A stretch of DNA of 64,000 nucleotides, taken from the NCBI GenBank assembly GCA_027886175.1, contig JAJNNQ010000019.1, positions 13,502,501-13,566,500 of the forward strand, given 5' to 3'. Below are positions 47,501-58,731 of the stretch, in pieces. The notes under the pieces are model-generated. The model ran no database searches. It worked only from the letters and a program-made list of their open reading frames with translations, and was not told the origin of the DNA. The DNA comes from Phylloscopus collybita. Its lineage: Eukaryota > Chordata > Aves > Passeriformes > Phylloscopidae. The translations under genes and the position numbers were made by a program. Each line of letters begins with the position of its first letter. Position 1 is the stretch's first letter.

Positions 47501-49064
47501 TTTTTAGTGTCTCCTTCTCCAGACTTTCTCCTGACAACCATTACTCATTAGCCAAGCCCAGGGAAAGGGGCATTGCTCTAGAGACTTTTCAACACAGATA
47601 GCACAGGAAAGCAGAGGACAGAGCTGTGAAACAGATGCATCTTGCAATTAATAAGCAGATAAAAGCAGATAAAAGCTTGCAGGAGTGCTGGGAGCTGAGG
47701 AAAGCACCCGTTTGTCCTTTCTCCCCTCCACCCTCCTGCTTTGGCTGTGCAGGGGGAGGCAGGGCAGGAGTACTGCTGCTCCTCCTGGTCCTTTCCATGG
47801 ACAAATCAGCAGATTTCCAGCCATGGGGTCAATACATCTTCACAGTGTCTCATGGCTCCAGGCTGGAAAGGATCCATCTGTTTGGTGTGCCACGCACTGA
47901 GCCTTGGCATCTTCTGGGGCCTGAAGGAGACCTCTCAGCTTTGCCCTGGGGAATGCACAGAATGGGGCACCAGGCTGATTCCCACCTTGGAAACTGCTGA
48001 AAACAGGTCCAGAGGAGATGTGCAAAACAAATTCATGTCAAAAACAGGCCTGGTACTGCACAGAAATTAAAGAGAGAAGGTTGAGGAGCAGCCCAGGGAA
48101 AAAAACCCAAAAAAACCAAAAAAAACAACCCAGTATTCTGTGATATTGCCAGTGCATGGAGGCTCTGAGTAGAAGCTTGTTGAGAGGATGCTGAGTGAGA
48201 GCACGTTCTGTGCTGAGGAGCTGGGGGAGGAAGGGAGAGGCAGCTCCAGAACATGGTGGGTGGGAAAGCTAATCCCAGCAGAGCCAGGACAGGCAAATTC
48301 ATCTCAAGAGATGGTCACAGCTGCACTGCCAAACCTTGACTTCACACCAAGTGTCTTGTTTTCGCCTGCATATGTAAATAACAACAGCAATTTCAATCTA
48401 GAAAACAAGGTTCTCTCTTCAGAGGAAAGAAATTGCAGATCTGGGGGTGGAGGTGTCATCTGCACGCAGTGTTGAGGCTTCAGATTCAGTGACAGGTGAT
48501 TCCTGACTCTCTACAAGCCATACAAGCACTCAGCCTGTTTGCATTTGGCTCTGGGATTTGTTTTCCTGAAGGATTACTCCAGTGAATCCTGGCATAAACA
48601 CCAAAAGCTACCCACTGAGGTGCTCTGCACGAGGGAAACATGGGCTGAGGGTAATTCAGTTAACTAAAACTGGCATTAAATTAATGCCAGAGTGAAAATG
48701 CTGGAAATAAACCCCCTACACTGACAAATTCTCATGTAACAGGGTCACCCTTTAAGGGGGCTCTAATGCTAAAACCTTTGAGGGTAAAATGATGGGGAGA
48801 TCTCAAAACCAGATGTTGGCCTGAGCACAGAGCACTCAGGTGGGCACAGGGAGATTTGGGGTCTGCTGTTCTTGCTGGGAATAGTTCTCTGTGAAAGGCT
48901 TTTCCTGGAGATGTCACACACGCTCATTAACTCAGTGCTGTGCACAAGCAAATACATTCTGACTCAGAGAAGCTTAAAAAGCCTTCCCAGCAGGGCGTGC
49001 CAGGAGGCTGGAGCTGCCTGGGCCCAAGTTCAGTTAGGAAAATAAAGCTTTATACATCCTTGCA
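44542..49064. other. Single-copy noncoding DNA
   Basis: The part from 44880 to 45120 is extremely AT-rich with repeated TTTAAA/AATTTAA words. The part from 45768 to 45819 has interlocking CTCTTTAAAG copies. A perfect hairpin with 9-bp arms (CTGGCATTA / TAATGCCAG) lies at 48670-48690. No transposon or exon recognised. Open frames at 47626-48070 are short and overlap antisense frames. Confidence 0.45.
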
Positions 49065-49093
49065 TACACACAAACACACATGTGTGTGTGTGT
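49065..49093. repeat. Palindromic CA/TG dinucleotide repeat
   Basis: ACACACAAACACACA turns directly into TGTGTGTGTGTGT, so the tract is an inverted pair of CA and TG runs. Confidence 0.9.
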
Positions 49094-52000
49094 AAAATGC
49101 ACTTAAATCTGTGATTTATCTGTGTAGACATCAAATGCAGTTTGTTACTTCCACGTGCACTCTAAAAAATAAAAAGGCAAATTTTGACTGTGGCTTCTGA
49201 AGTTTTAAAAGATGTTTTCTAAAATTTAATTGCCATTTAGAAGTGGGCAAAATGAAGTGGGCATTAAGAAATTATCTGAAAAATCAAGGGTTTTCCAAGA
49301 AGAAACACTGGGGTGTGCAATGAAGGTATTTGCACTTCACCATGCCACTAAAAACTTCATAGCTTGATATTTTTATGGTCCACTTTAGTTAAAAAGCTTT
49401 CATTTTTAATGCTGGCAGTCTTCAAGTAACAGCACAGGAACTGGTTTGCCTAATTAGGGTGATCATGCAGTTGTAATGATTTAATTTCAGATTTTGAGGG
49501 GTATTATAGCTGCAGCTTTCTCTGCAGCCTGCTATTAAATACCTGCAGGTGTGCTGGATTCAGGGAACATCCCTGGCATTAACACAGACACATAAAAGGA
49601 AGACTGTGTTTCCAAAGATCTTAAGAAGCCTTGAAGGTCAGATGAAAAATTGAATAAACAGACACGCTTTTAAAATTATCTTCTGATCTTCTTCAAATTC
49701 TGTGCTTTTTTTTTTTCAGGATCTTTACTTAATCTTTTAAATTAGCCTCATAATAATAAAGATGATAGAGAAATGCTAAAACACAAGGTGAAAGACACTG
49801 GCTTTTTAATTAACCACAAAGTATGTTTACTTAGCTAAAGGTTACAGTCTGCCTGGTGAACCCCAGTACACAAAGGACCCAAGGGATTGAGTTTTTATGC
49901 GGTGAATTAACAGAAAATGTGAACTCTGTGTCAGGCCCATTGAGGGATTTGATAAGCCATGAAACCTGAGTGTGCCTGGGTGCCACATACAGCCTGTACG
50001 TGCAAATTTGGATCAAGATTTATGGAAACAGGTGCCACAACTTATATTTCCAGCAGCTAAATAATCCACTCATTTTCTAAGGAATGTTTCTGGCTTTAGC
50101 AGTGACCCTCAGGTTTACCTCCACAAGCAGAGGAAGCTGTAATGGGAGCAGTTAAGTTGTTCAAATAGGGAAAATGTTCTTTGCAAATTCACTGGACTGA
50201 ACTGTGTCTGTGTAACCTCACATTTTACTAAAACGAAGGTGCACAGAGATAGCATTAATTGTAATGGAACTTCCCTTTTCAAATACATCCTTGGAAACAA
50301 ACACTGGCTGGAGGAAACTGTGTCTTGGAGGTCATAAGGGCTGTGGGGCTTAAAAGTCAACTAAATGCACTGAAAATCCCATTTTAAAGAGAAGTTATTT
50401 TTCACTCTGGATTCCTGTCTTCCAATGCACTTAAGAAATTTTTAACATGGTTCACACAGGTCGATCTCTAGTGAGCATTAAAGTTATTTTTGAAGTGAAA
50501 ATAAAAACCCCACTAAGAATGAGTCAGCAGGGCTGCACTTGCATTAGCAGGAATTTTTATTCTGGGAAAGTGCTTGAAATTTTTCCTCCTATTTTGATGA
50601 CCCAAACTTGCAGAGCTGGGCCATGCTTTTTCTTACTGCCATGGGTAATAAAGGCTGGATTATTCTCCTGGCTTCTGAGAGAAACCTCCTTATTAGTGGG
50701 CAGCTGTCACTGAGAGATGGTTTATGTCCAATTTGTTGGATTATGCAATTGTCCTGGTTCTGACACAACTGCAGCATCATCCCAGCCACTGTAAACACAA
50801 AACTGCAGGAAAATCTGGGGAGGCAAAGGGAGAGAAATCACTTCTTCAGGGGGAATCACTTCCGCCCTCTGTCCTTCCTGAAAACAGGGTTTCCTCCTGA
50901 AAACATATATCAGGAGTGAGATAAAATCACTCAGCCGACACAACTAAGGCCCATTTGACAAGGGAGTAGTATTTGCTGTGTGTTATAACATCCCAGCTGA
51001 GACAAGAAAAAGACAGCAAGCTGCAGGAATGAAGCCTGTATTACATAAAAGAACCACGAGATTAAAGCTGACTGTGATCTTGTTTGCTCAAGATTTAAAT
51101 TGATGTCTCTCATAGACATCAGTGGCCTTAACCTGCATTTACAGTGGCAGAGGGGAATATTTGGTGATAGAAGCTGAAGTCTGATGGGTTAAAGAGGAAA
51201 ACTAAAAGCCCTCCAATATTTCTGCAACGTGATGGTGTTTCCATTTGATCCTGACAAGTTATTTATTCAGTTGGTGCCTCAATTTCCCAGCAGCACAATG
51301 GAAATAAAACTTCTGTAAGTGCCACAGTGCTACTAATTCTTGTGGAAGGGTTTGAGGGTCTGAATGATTGGCACTAAAAAGAGGCTTTTTATTGACATTC
51401 TCTGCATGCAACATCAAGACATCAGCGTTTCTCTTCCCCTGTGGTAGTTAGAGAGAAATATTTGGCCATCTTTTCCCACTTAAGCACATTTATAGCTCCC
51501 TGAAGGGGCCCACTGTCTCCAGTGACCAACTGAAATTACATGGAGCTGCTCATTGGCATTTCCAGGACAACTAGTGAAAATCAATTGTTGAATTTAGCTA
51601 CAACGTTGTCAGTAAATAGACCTTTTGATCCAATTTCAAGGTCAGTGCACACCAAGCTTAATTAAAATGGTGTGGCGTGTTACCCATCGTTATTGAATGA
51701 TTCTGAGTATTCAAGAGGGCTCTGAGGGCTCTGGAATTCACTGGAGCAATAAAAAAAAAAAAGGGAAGAAGACTAAGAGGACCTAGGGAGCTCTTATTTC
51801 TGCTTCTGTTTCTCTTATTCATAAGTTGCTAGGAATAATTAACCCAGAGACTTTCTTGATTAGGTTAAACTGGCTAAAGCCAGCATTGCCACAGAAAGAA
51901 GGGTGCCCTTTTTGCCTCCAAGGCTTTTCCTCCTGCAAGTGCTGGGCCTTGGGAAGCCTGGCCTAAGTGAAAGTAAAATGAGAAACATAAATCCTCCTAA

Positions 52001-53018
52001 CTCTAACTTCGTGTTAAGTGTGCGATTGCTTGAATTTTCCTCAAAATATCCAGACTGATTTTCATCTCTGCACAATTTTAAACCATGCAACATGTTAAAT
52101 TTAGTAAGAGCTACTTATTTTCCTGTGTAGAAGAGAGATCAATATCTGCAGCCACCGTGTAATTTAATTACAGGAGAACACGGATTTATTTTTTTAGTTA
52201 CTCTATAAAATGACCTCCTGAAGCACATAGAAAAGAAAGTACCAGGAAAGTACAAACTAAGGTGGAAGACACAGTGGGAGTCAGTTCTCCACTCCCACCT
52301 CTTGTTACACCCACTGAATGCAAGACTAATCTGAGTCTCCCTCCTTTCCCTTTGCTCCCACTGCCTCCTGAGAGATCTGGGCTTGGCCTTTTATCTGACT
52401 CAGTTTTATTGGGTGGGATATGACATCATCTGAGTAATTTTTTGGCCCAGTGGGACTCACTTTTCCCATCCACTGGCTCCGTTTGCAAGGGCAGAATTCC
52501 ACCCACTGCCTTGACTTTCCCCTGTCCCAGCCTGTCAAAAACATTCAGAGGGCAGCATTATTCCTTTTCCTAATTAATAGGAATATGTGCAACTCTTCTG
52601 CTGTGAAATATTCATTGAGAATTTGCTGTTAAATATTAATCAGTGTTAACAAATAATTTTTTCCTTTGCATACACCGGTGACACTTAAGAAAATGAGAAT
52701 ACACTCACACAGAGCTGTGCTGTATTACAAACCACTGCTATTATGACATGCTGCAAATCTGATTTATTTCAGGAGCCTTGAACACAGATCATGGCAGCAA
52801 AATGTCTCCTTTATACACATCAGTGGTTGTTTGTGGCACAACAGCACTTCCATGTTTTAATAATGTAACTACTCCCTTGAACTGTGCTTATTTCCTCAGT
52901 GATGGATCACACATTTATAGCAGCAGATGAAATGCTTGCAGTGACATTTTAGTGCTGGAAATCAGAGCATTTATACCTGGTGTAAACTCAAAATTGTCTC
53001 TCTTAGTACTAGAAAAGA
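49094..53018. other. AT-rich single-copy DNA
   Basis: No repeat family, exon or RNA gene recognised. There is a short A11 run near 51750. The part from 51590 to 51720 is repeat-free with retained CpGs (ACAACGTTG, GGCGTG, CATCGTT). Confidence 0.45.
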
Positions 53019-53078
53019 CTTTTCACTGGGGAAAAATATTTTTCATTGGGAAAAAAAATATTTTTCACTGGGAAAAAA
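53019..53078. repeat. Three-copy ~20-bp tandem repeat
   Basis: Three units of the form TTTTTCACTGGG followed by an A-run and TAT, the middle one reading CATTGGG. Each unit pairs a T-run with an A-run, so the array can fold on itself. Confidence 0.85.
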
Positions 53079-53385
53079 GAGAAAGTTTTATTTTAAATGG
53101 TAACTGCAAGAGATGCTCAATGAAACTATGAATAGTTTAGATTATTTCCCTTGCTCTCTTACCTAAAATAGAGCCAACTGGATGATGACACTTCATTCTG
53201 AGGCTCTCACACAGCTGATTTCTGGGCTGTTCACCAAGCCCTGCCCCAGTTTGCTGCCCTGAATTCAGGGGATTCACTCGCCTCCTCAGTTTGGCAGCAG
53301 CTCCCCAGCCTCTCCTGGGGTCAGGCTGGGACATTCTCCTCTTTCTATCTTTGCCCCTCTTCAAACAGTTCCTAAAAATTCCTTT
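53079..53385. other. Single-copy noncoding DNA
   Basis: Nothing recognised. The antisense 102-codon frame overlapping the next CR1 is not a gene. Confidence 0.5.
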
Positions 53386-53620
53386 TCTGTGGGAAAGGCT
53401 GAGAGAACTGGGATTGTTCAGCCTGGAGAAGGCTTTGGGGGTCACTTAATTCTGGCCTTGAAGGAGCTACAAGAAAGATGGAAAAGATTTTTTACAAGGG
53501 CTTGAAGTGACAGGACGAGGGGGAACGGTTTCAACTGATAGAAATTAGGTTCAGATTGGATATTAGGGAGAAATTCTTCCCTGTGAGGCTGGTGAGGCCC
53601 TGGCACAGGCTGCTCAGAAG
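53386..53620 (+). mobile_element. CR1 LINE fragment, sense, 3' end missing
   Basis: GGCTGAGAGAACTGGGATTG, GTTCAGCCTGGAGAAGGC, GGAGCTACAAGAAAGATGG, GTGACAGGACGAGGGGGAA, GATTGGATATTAGGGAG and GAGGCCCTGGCACAGGCTGC. It ends abruptly at CAGAAG, about 170 bp short of the CR1 terminus, so the 3' end has been deleted. Confidence 0.93.
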
Positions 53621-56600
53621 CTAAAATGCTTATTTTGCTGCAGAAGTCAAGGAAATGGAGGGATTAAAATGACAGCATTTGAAAAAGAGCTGAGAGGTGT
53701 GGCCCCAGGTTTGGCCTGAGTGAGAGGGTGTGTGTGCTGCTCTTCATCTCTTGGGGCCAAATCTGGGATTTTACGTGCCCCATAACAAAATGAGATGACA
53801 GCTGCTGTGGAGAAGGTCCAGGAGGACAAAGAACCTGCAGGCCCAAGTTAACGAGAGGTTTTTCACCAGCTTGCAGGTACTCAGGAGGTTTTGTGAGGAT
53901 GGAAGAGCTCCTGTGGGGGAGTGGGTCTAGAGCTGTTCAGGGAACATTAAGTCAAAGTGACAAATGAGGCAGAGAGGGGAAGGTGCTCAAGTGAAGAGAG
54001 AATCACTCACCAGCAGATTTAAAGGGAATGTCTTCACAGGAGAGTAATTAATCTTATTTTGGATTTTCACGGGGAGCTCGTAGGAGGGCTGTGAGCAGAG
54101 CAAAAGGGAAGGAGCAGTTCAGAGTCACTTTGGGCATTGGCTGGTTTTATATTGGCCATCCAGCTCTCTCAGGGAGCACGAAGGAATATCTGGATTTTAA
54201 CCCCATCTTCTCTGAGCTCCTGTTAAGGGGCACACCAACAGCACCTCCAGGAGCAGTCCTGATGACATCCATGGGTAAATAAGCAATCCCAAACGTGAAC
54301 ACTTTGCTCTGGGGTTTATTACCTCAGCAGATTAATTTGAAGTGTCTGACAAATGAATCATCAGCTAGAACTGTGGCAATTACCTACCTTAGCAGGCAAT
54401 TATTTTCCACACTTTTGGCTTGCTGACATTCACTGGAGGGTCATTCCTGAGCTACAGAGAGATGCCAGCTCTGCTGCCACCATGGCTGTGGGCACTGCCC
54501 ACTGGGCCCATGTCTGAAAATCAGCACAGCCAAGGATTTGCCACTTGGAGAGTCTGGAATTGCCACCTGCAGGGTCTCTCTCAGAAAATCAGCCACAAAA
54601 GGCTGGTGGAATCACCACCAAGTGAGCTGCTGCAGAGGGGAGCCACATGCACATCATTTATAGCTGAGATCTTTGGACTGATTGATCTGAAGGCTAAGCA
54701 TGGCCAAACTATGTCAATAAACCCAGTTCAGAGTGGTGTCATGAAGGCTGGAATTCATCACAGTGCTCTGTGGGATGAGCCATGCTCTATGCAACAGGTA
54801 TGTGAGTTCTAGGAGAAGAGCCAAAGATAAACCCTGGATTCTGTGGATGGGAGGGAATGACCACATTACAAGGGGAAGAGGAAAAGAAGAGAAGGGGAGG
54901 CAGTTAAAAATTTCAGCCTGACTTGTATCCTGCTCAGTGCTTTTGCCTTTGCTGAGGTTTGAGCTTTGGCATGGCCAGTATTTCTCAGTTAACATCCTAC
55001 AGCAAACTGCACCTAGCAGAGAGCACAAAATAAATCAATAAAACTCCAGAAAGATCTTTCAGGTCATCACCACAGCCCTTGAATAAACTCTCAGAAAACT
55101 TCAGGCTCTGGCACTGTGTTATCTTCACATCAGTGGGTGATTGGAGGTTGCAGAGGATCTTGTGCATCTGGGTGGAGCCTTCCCTGTCCAGATCTGGAGG
55201 CAGAGGATGCTGAAGGCAGGAGGATGGCTCTGCTGTTAATCACAGAGTTATGGAGGTGCCATCCCTTCTCCTCCAGCCCCCAGGACAGCAGGGGTTTGTT
55301 TTTCACCAGCTGCAGAGCACAGCCTGGCAGGAGTGGGTTGCCAGGGAAGGAGCAGGAGGCAGCTGCAGACCTGTTGCTCAAAGCTGGGGAGGGCCCTGTA
55401 CAAGAATTTGGGGGAAAAGTGCCACATGGTTGATGTGGCAGCACCAATCCAGGTGGTGGGAAGAGGTGACTTCTCCCAGATTTCTGTGCAGAGGTGTGGG
55501 ATGAGCCCCACACTGCGATTCCTGCCTGAAGGCCGGCAGCCCTGTGTAAGTGCTCAGGAACTAAACAGAACAAGGCAGATACCACCAAAGAGAGAGACTT
55601 CAGTTTACAGAGAGCTGTTGAGTCAATAAAGCCCTTCCCCTCACCCCCCTGCTTCCCATGTACTCAGCCAACACCAGCTGTGGCCCAATTAAACTCAACT
55701 GCTTACAGAAATGGGTCTGTTGCAGACAGGCACACAATGGATTATGATTGTAATCACTTGAGAGGTCACAGCAGCTCAGTGCTTGTGTTTTCTGATTTCT
55801 GGGTAGACACAGGACCAAAGCTCTGACCCTCTTTGGGTGGCTACAGACCCTCCAGACCCTTGTTGTTTGTCAGGATGGTGAAATACCACTTGTGGTGTCA
55901 GCAGGCACATGCTGACTCTTCCTCAGCTCCAAAGGCAGGTCCTGCCATCAGCCCAAAGAGGAGTGTTGGGAGCCACAGACAGTGAGACTCCCACTTGCAG
56001 GATCAATATGGTCCTAACTCCAGGCTGTGAACTCCAGTGAAATGGAAATACCTTGGGGCAGGTGGGAAAAGAACCTGCAGACCCAAAGGTCCTGCAAGGT
56101 AAAAAAACCCCAACCTCACAGTGGCTTTCCTTGTGCAGCTTCAATCCCCCCTAGTGAGGTGGGATGTGGCCCCTGCTGCTCTGCTTGACCAGCACCCTCC
56201 TCCATAGGGACACTGCTGCTCTCCAAAATGCCTCAAGGACTTCAGGCTCTCCACCTGGAGGAATAAATCTGTGTGCAAGGTGTTCTGCAGTGGCATTTAA
56301 TGTGTTTCTCTTTGAGACATGTTAATTGTTTTCTGTCACAACTCACCCAGTCCTATCAGCTAAGGAAGTTCTTACAGACACTGAGTGCAGCAATTTTTCT
56401 TCTTTGGAGTTCCTTTCTGAGGCTTTCTCTTCACTGGGCCTCCCTGGAGGCATTGGCCTGTAATCTATAATGCCATCTGCTTTGCTGGGTTGTAGCCAGG
56501 TCATTTATTAAATCAGCAGGGAGTAATTGATGGCATTGTTCTCACCAGGGACAGAACAGGATCAGGGAGCAGAGGCAAAGATGCAGAACAGCACAAGCAT

Positions 56601-57438
56601 TTCAGTTCTCAGGGATCTCAGCAACAAAAGGGGAGAAAAATGGGGTTCCTCTTCTCTTGGGGTACCTTTTGGTTTCAGGTATTATTGTGATCTCCAAAAT
56701 CACTGCTACATGAGCAGCACCCTGGCAGGGGCAGCTTTTGGAAGTGAAAAGACCAGCAGCACTTTCAGGGTGTAGGGCTGAGGTGAGGAGCACAACGTGA
56801 AGATCAGGAGACATTTATTAAGTGTAAGAACCAGAAAAAACCTCTCTTTGAGTAGAAATTTATTCCCATCTGCTCCGTGCCTGGCCCTTTTAGCTAAACT
56901 TAACTTGTGGCTGCTGCTGCTTTGTCTGGAAAGAAAATCTGAAGTGACTGATAGAGAGGGAGAGTTTTTATTAGACAGATTTGCTGGGAGCTGCTTTGCT
57001 CAGCTGTCTGGGAGGCTGCAAGAAAATATCTGCACTGTGGGACAATCCCAGATCTTGCTTTACATACACATAAAGGGAAAAAAGAGAAATATTTTCTTCT
57101 ACTTGGAGCAGCAGCCAACATCTTTGCTTTAAAAAAATACCTGAAAGAGCTGAAAATTACTTCCAAAGTCTTGTCAAATTTTAATTAATTTTTTTTTGTT
57201 GTTTTCCACCCTCTGGCCTGTATTTTGCTCATTCTCACATTGGACAAGGGGTTATTTTTATTCTTTCAATTAAATTAATCTCAATCAATTTTTGCTAGAG
57301 CTCCGGGCATGGCGAGGCTGGAATATGTAATTGTGCTTGTTAGTGGTGTGAATATTGAGTATTACACAGAAAATGAGCAGTGTTAGAAGAAATAATACAT
57401 GATGATAGATAATCCAGCAAATTAAAACACCACAACCA

Positions 57439-57440
<2 letters not shown>
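53621..57440. other. Single-copy noncoding DNA, locally GC-richer
   Basis: The part from 55100 to 55600 is GC-richer with 98-152-codon overlapping open frames on both strands, none with a recognisable domain or splice context. No transposon recognised. Confidence 0.45.

Positions 57441-57470
<30 letters not shown>
57441..57470. repeat. (ATT)10 microsatellite
   Basis: Ten perfect TTA/ATT triplets followed by ACAATAACAACC. The poly-isoleucine frame on the reverse strand is an artefact. Confidence 0.95.
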
Positions 57471-57472
<2 letters not shown>

Positions 57473-57609
57473 AATAACAACCACCACAGGAGCAACAACA
57501 ACAACAGCATATAAAATGCCTGCAGGATGTCACACTTATTGTATCTCAGAACAAAGCTGGAAAAGCACATAAGTTAATTTTACCAAATAAAATTTAATAT
57601 TTCTCTGTA

Positions 57610-58122
57610 TCAGTGGGTATAACACACTGAACTACCTGGAATCTGTTTAAGGAAAGTCCAGGTGAATCTCTCTGAATGTGCAGGACTATACTGAGCAATC
57701 AGATGAAAAAATCCAACCATGAAAACACCCAGGCTGGTGTTTACAGCCAATGAACCCTTTTTAAGCACTCTGGTGTCTGCAAAGTCTCTTTTACAACAGA
57801 TTGTAAGAAGCCCCAAGGTTACAAGCAGCTTTACAACATCAAGACAGCAATAAAACACCTTCCAGCCTTTTATGAGAGAACCCAGGTCCTGAATGCACAG
57901 CAAGTAGTCACTCACTAAAATATACAGGTCATTCCAAGGAGTTTCAATCCTGCAGGAGCAGATTTTGTTCTTTGAGATTAAAAACAACCTCCAAACAATA
58001 CCAACAAAAAGTAAAATGTTGTGCTGGAGAACCTCCCTGGGTATGAGCTGACACAGTTTTACTGGAATGACAGTCTCATGGAACCTGGTTTTGCAACTTT
58101 TCCTAATTTGCTTTGGAATATT
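57610..58122 (-). other. ATG-less 170-codon open frame, unknown
   Basis: The minus strand is open from 58122 (just after an in-frame TGA) to a stop at 57610-57612. There is no in-frame ATG until the last third, so as it stands it could only be an internal or terminal exon, or chance. The translation has mixed hydrophobic and charged segments (for example SDYLLCIQDLGSLIKGW) and no low-complexity bias. I recognise no family. Given the number of frames in 64 kb, one run of this length is expected by chance, so confidence is low. Confidence 0.15.
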
Positions 58123-58694
58123 TCATCTTGGGAAACTCAGGGAAACTGTCATATTTTGTGAAACTGCAGATTTATGTCTTCAAAGGGACCAGAAATGACC
58201 TAAAAGGATCATTTGGCACTGGGTGGTTTGTTTTTTTTTTTTTGCGTAGTTGCTTCTGGGTAGGAAGTTGCAAGGATTCTGAGTGATAGCAATTTTCTAT
58301 TTCTTTCATTCTTTTAATTTTTAAAGGAGCTGGTTGGAACATTTTTGGTTCCTGATGATGCAGTCTTGTGTTGCAACACATTCAGAGCCTCAGGACTTGA
58401 GGACCTTGAGAATTAAGGGTGAGGAGAGGTGCACCCAACAGCTGGTTTTGTTTCGCATGCATCAGAGACTGTGTGTAAACAACACATCTTAATATAACTT
58501 TACCCCAAATAATGTCAGAACTGTTTGATTAGTTACCATTTTTCAAATATACACCATAATTTTGTTAAAAGCTGACAAAACCAGCTTGGATAAATGTGTT
58601 GATAGCATTATGCTGCAATCTGATCACTTACTGTCATTAAGTTGGGAAATTCTTCAGCTTCAACAGATTCTACAGTCAGCCTGAAAACTGAAAA
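58123..58694. other. Single-copy noncoding DNA
   Basis: A T13 run near 58231-58243; otherwise nothing recognised. Confidence 0.5.
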
Positions 58695-58731
58695 CTTCCA
58701 GCCCAAACCATCCTGTGATCCTATGGTTCTA
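58695..58731 (+). mobile_element. CR1 3' tail only, sense
   Basis: TTCCAGCCCAAACCATCCTG then TGATCCTATGGTTCTAT: the terminal ~37 bp of a CR1, with degraded octamers. No upstream CR1 body is recognisable, so this is either an extreme 5' truncation or a decayed copy. Confidence 0.75.
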
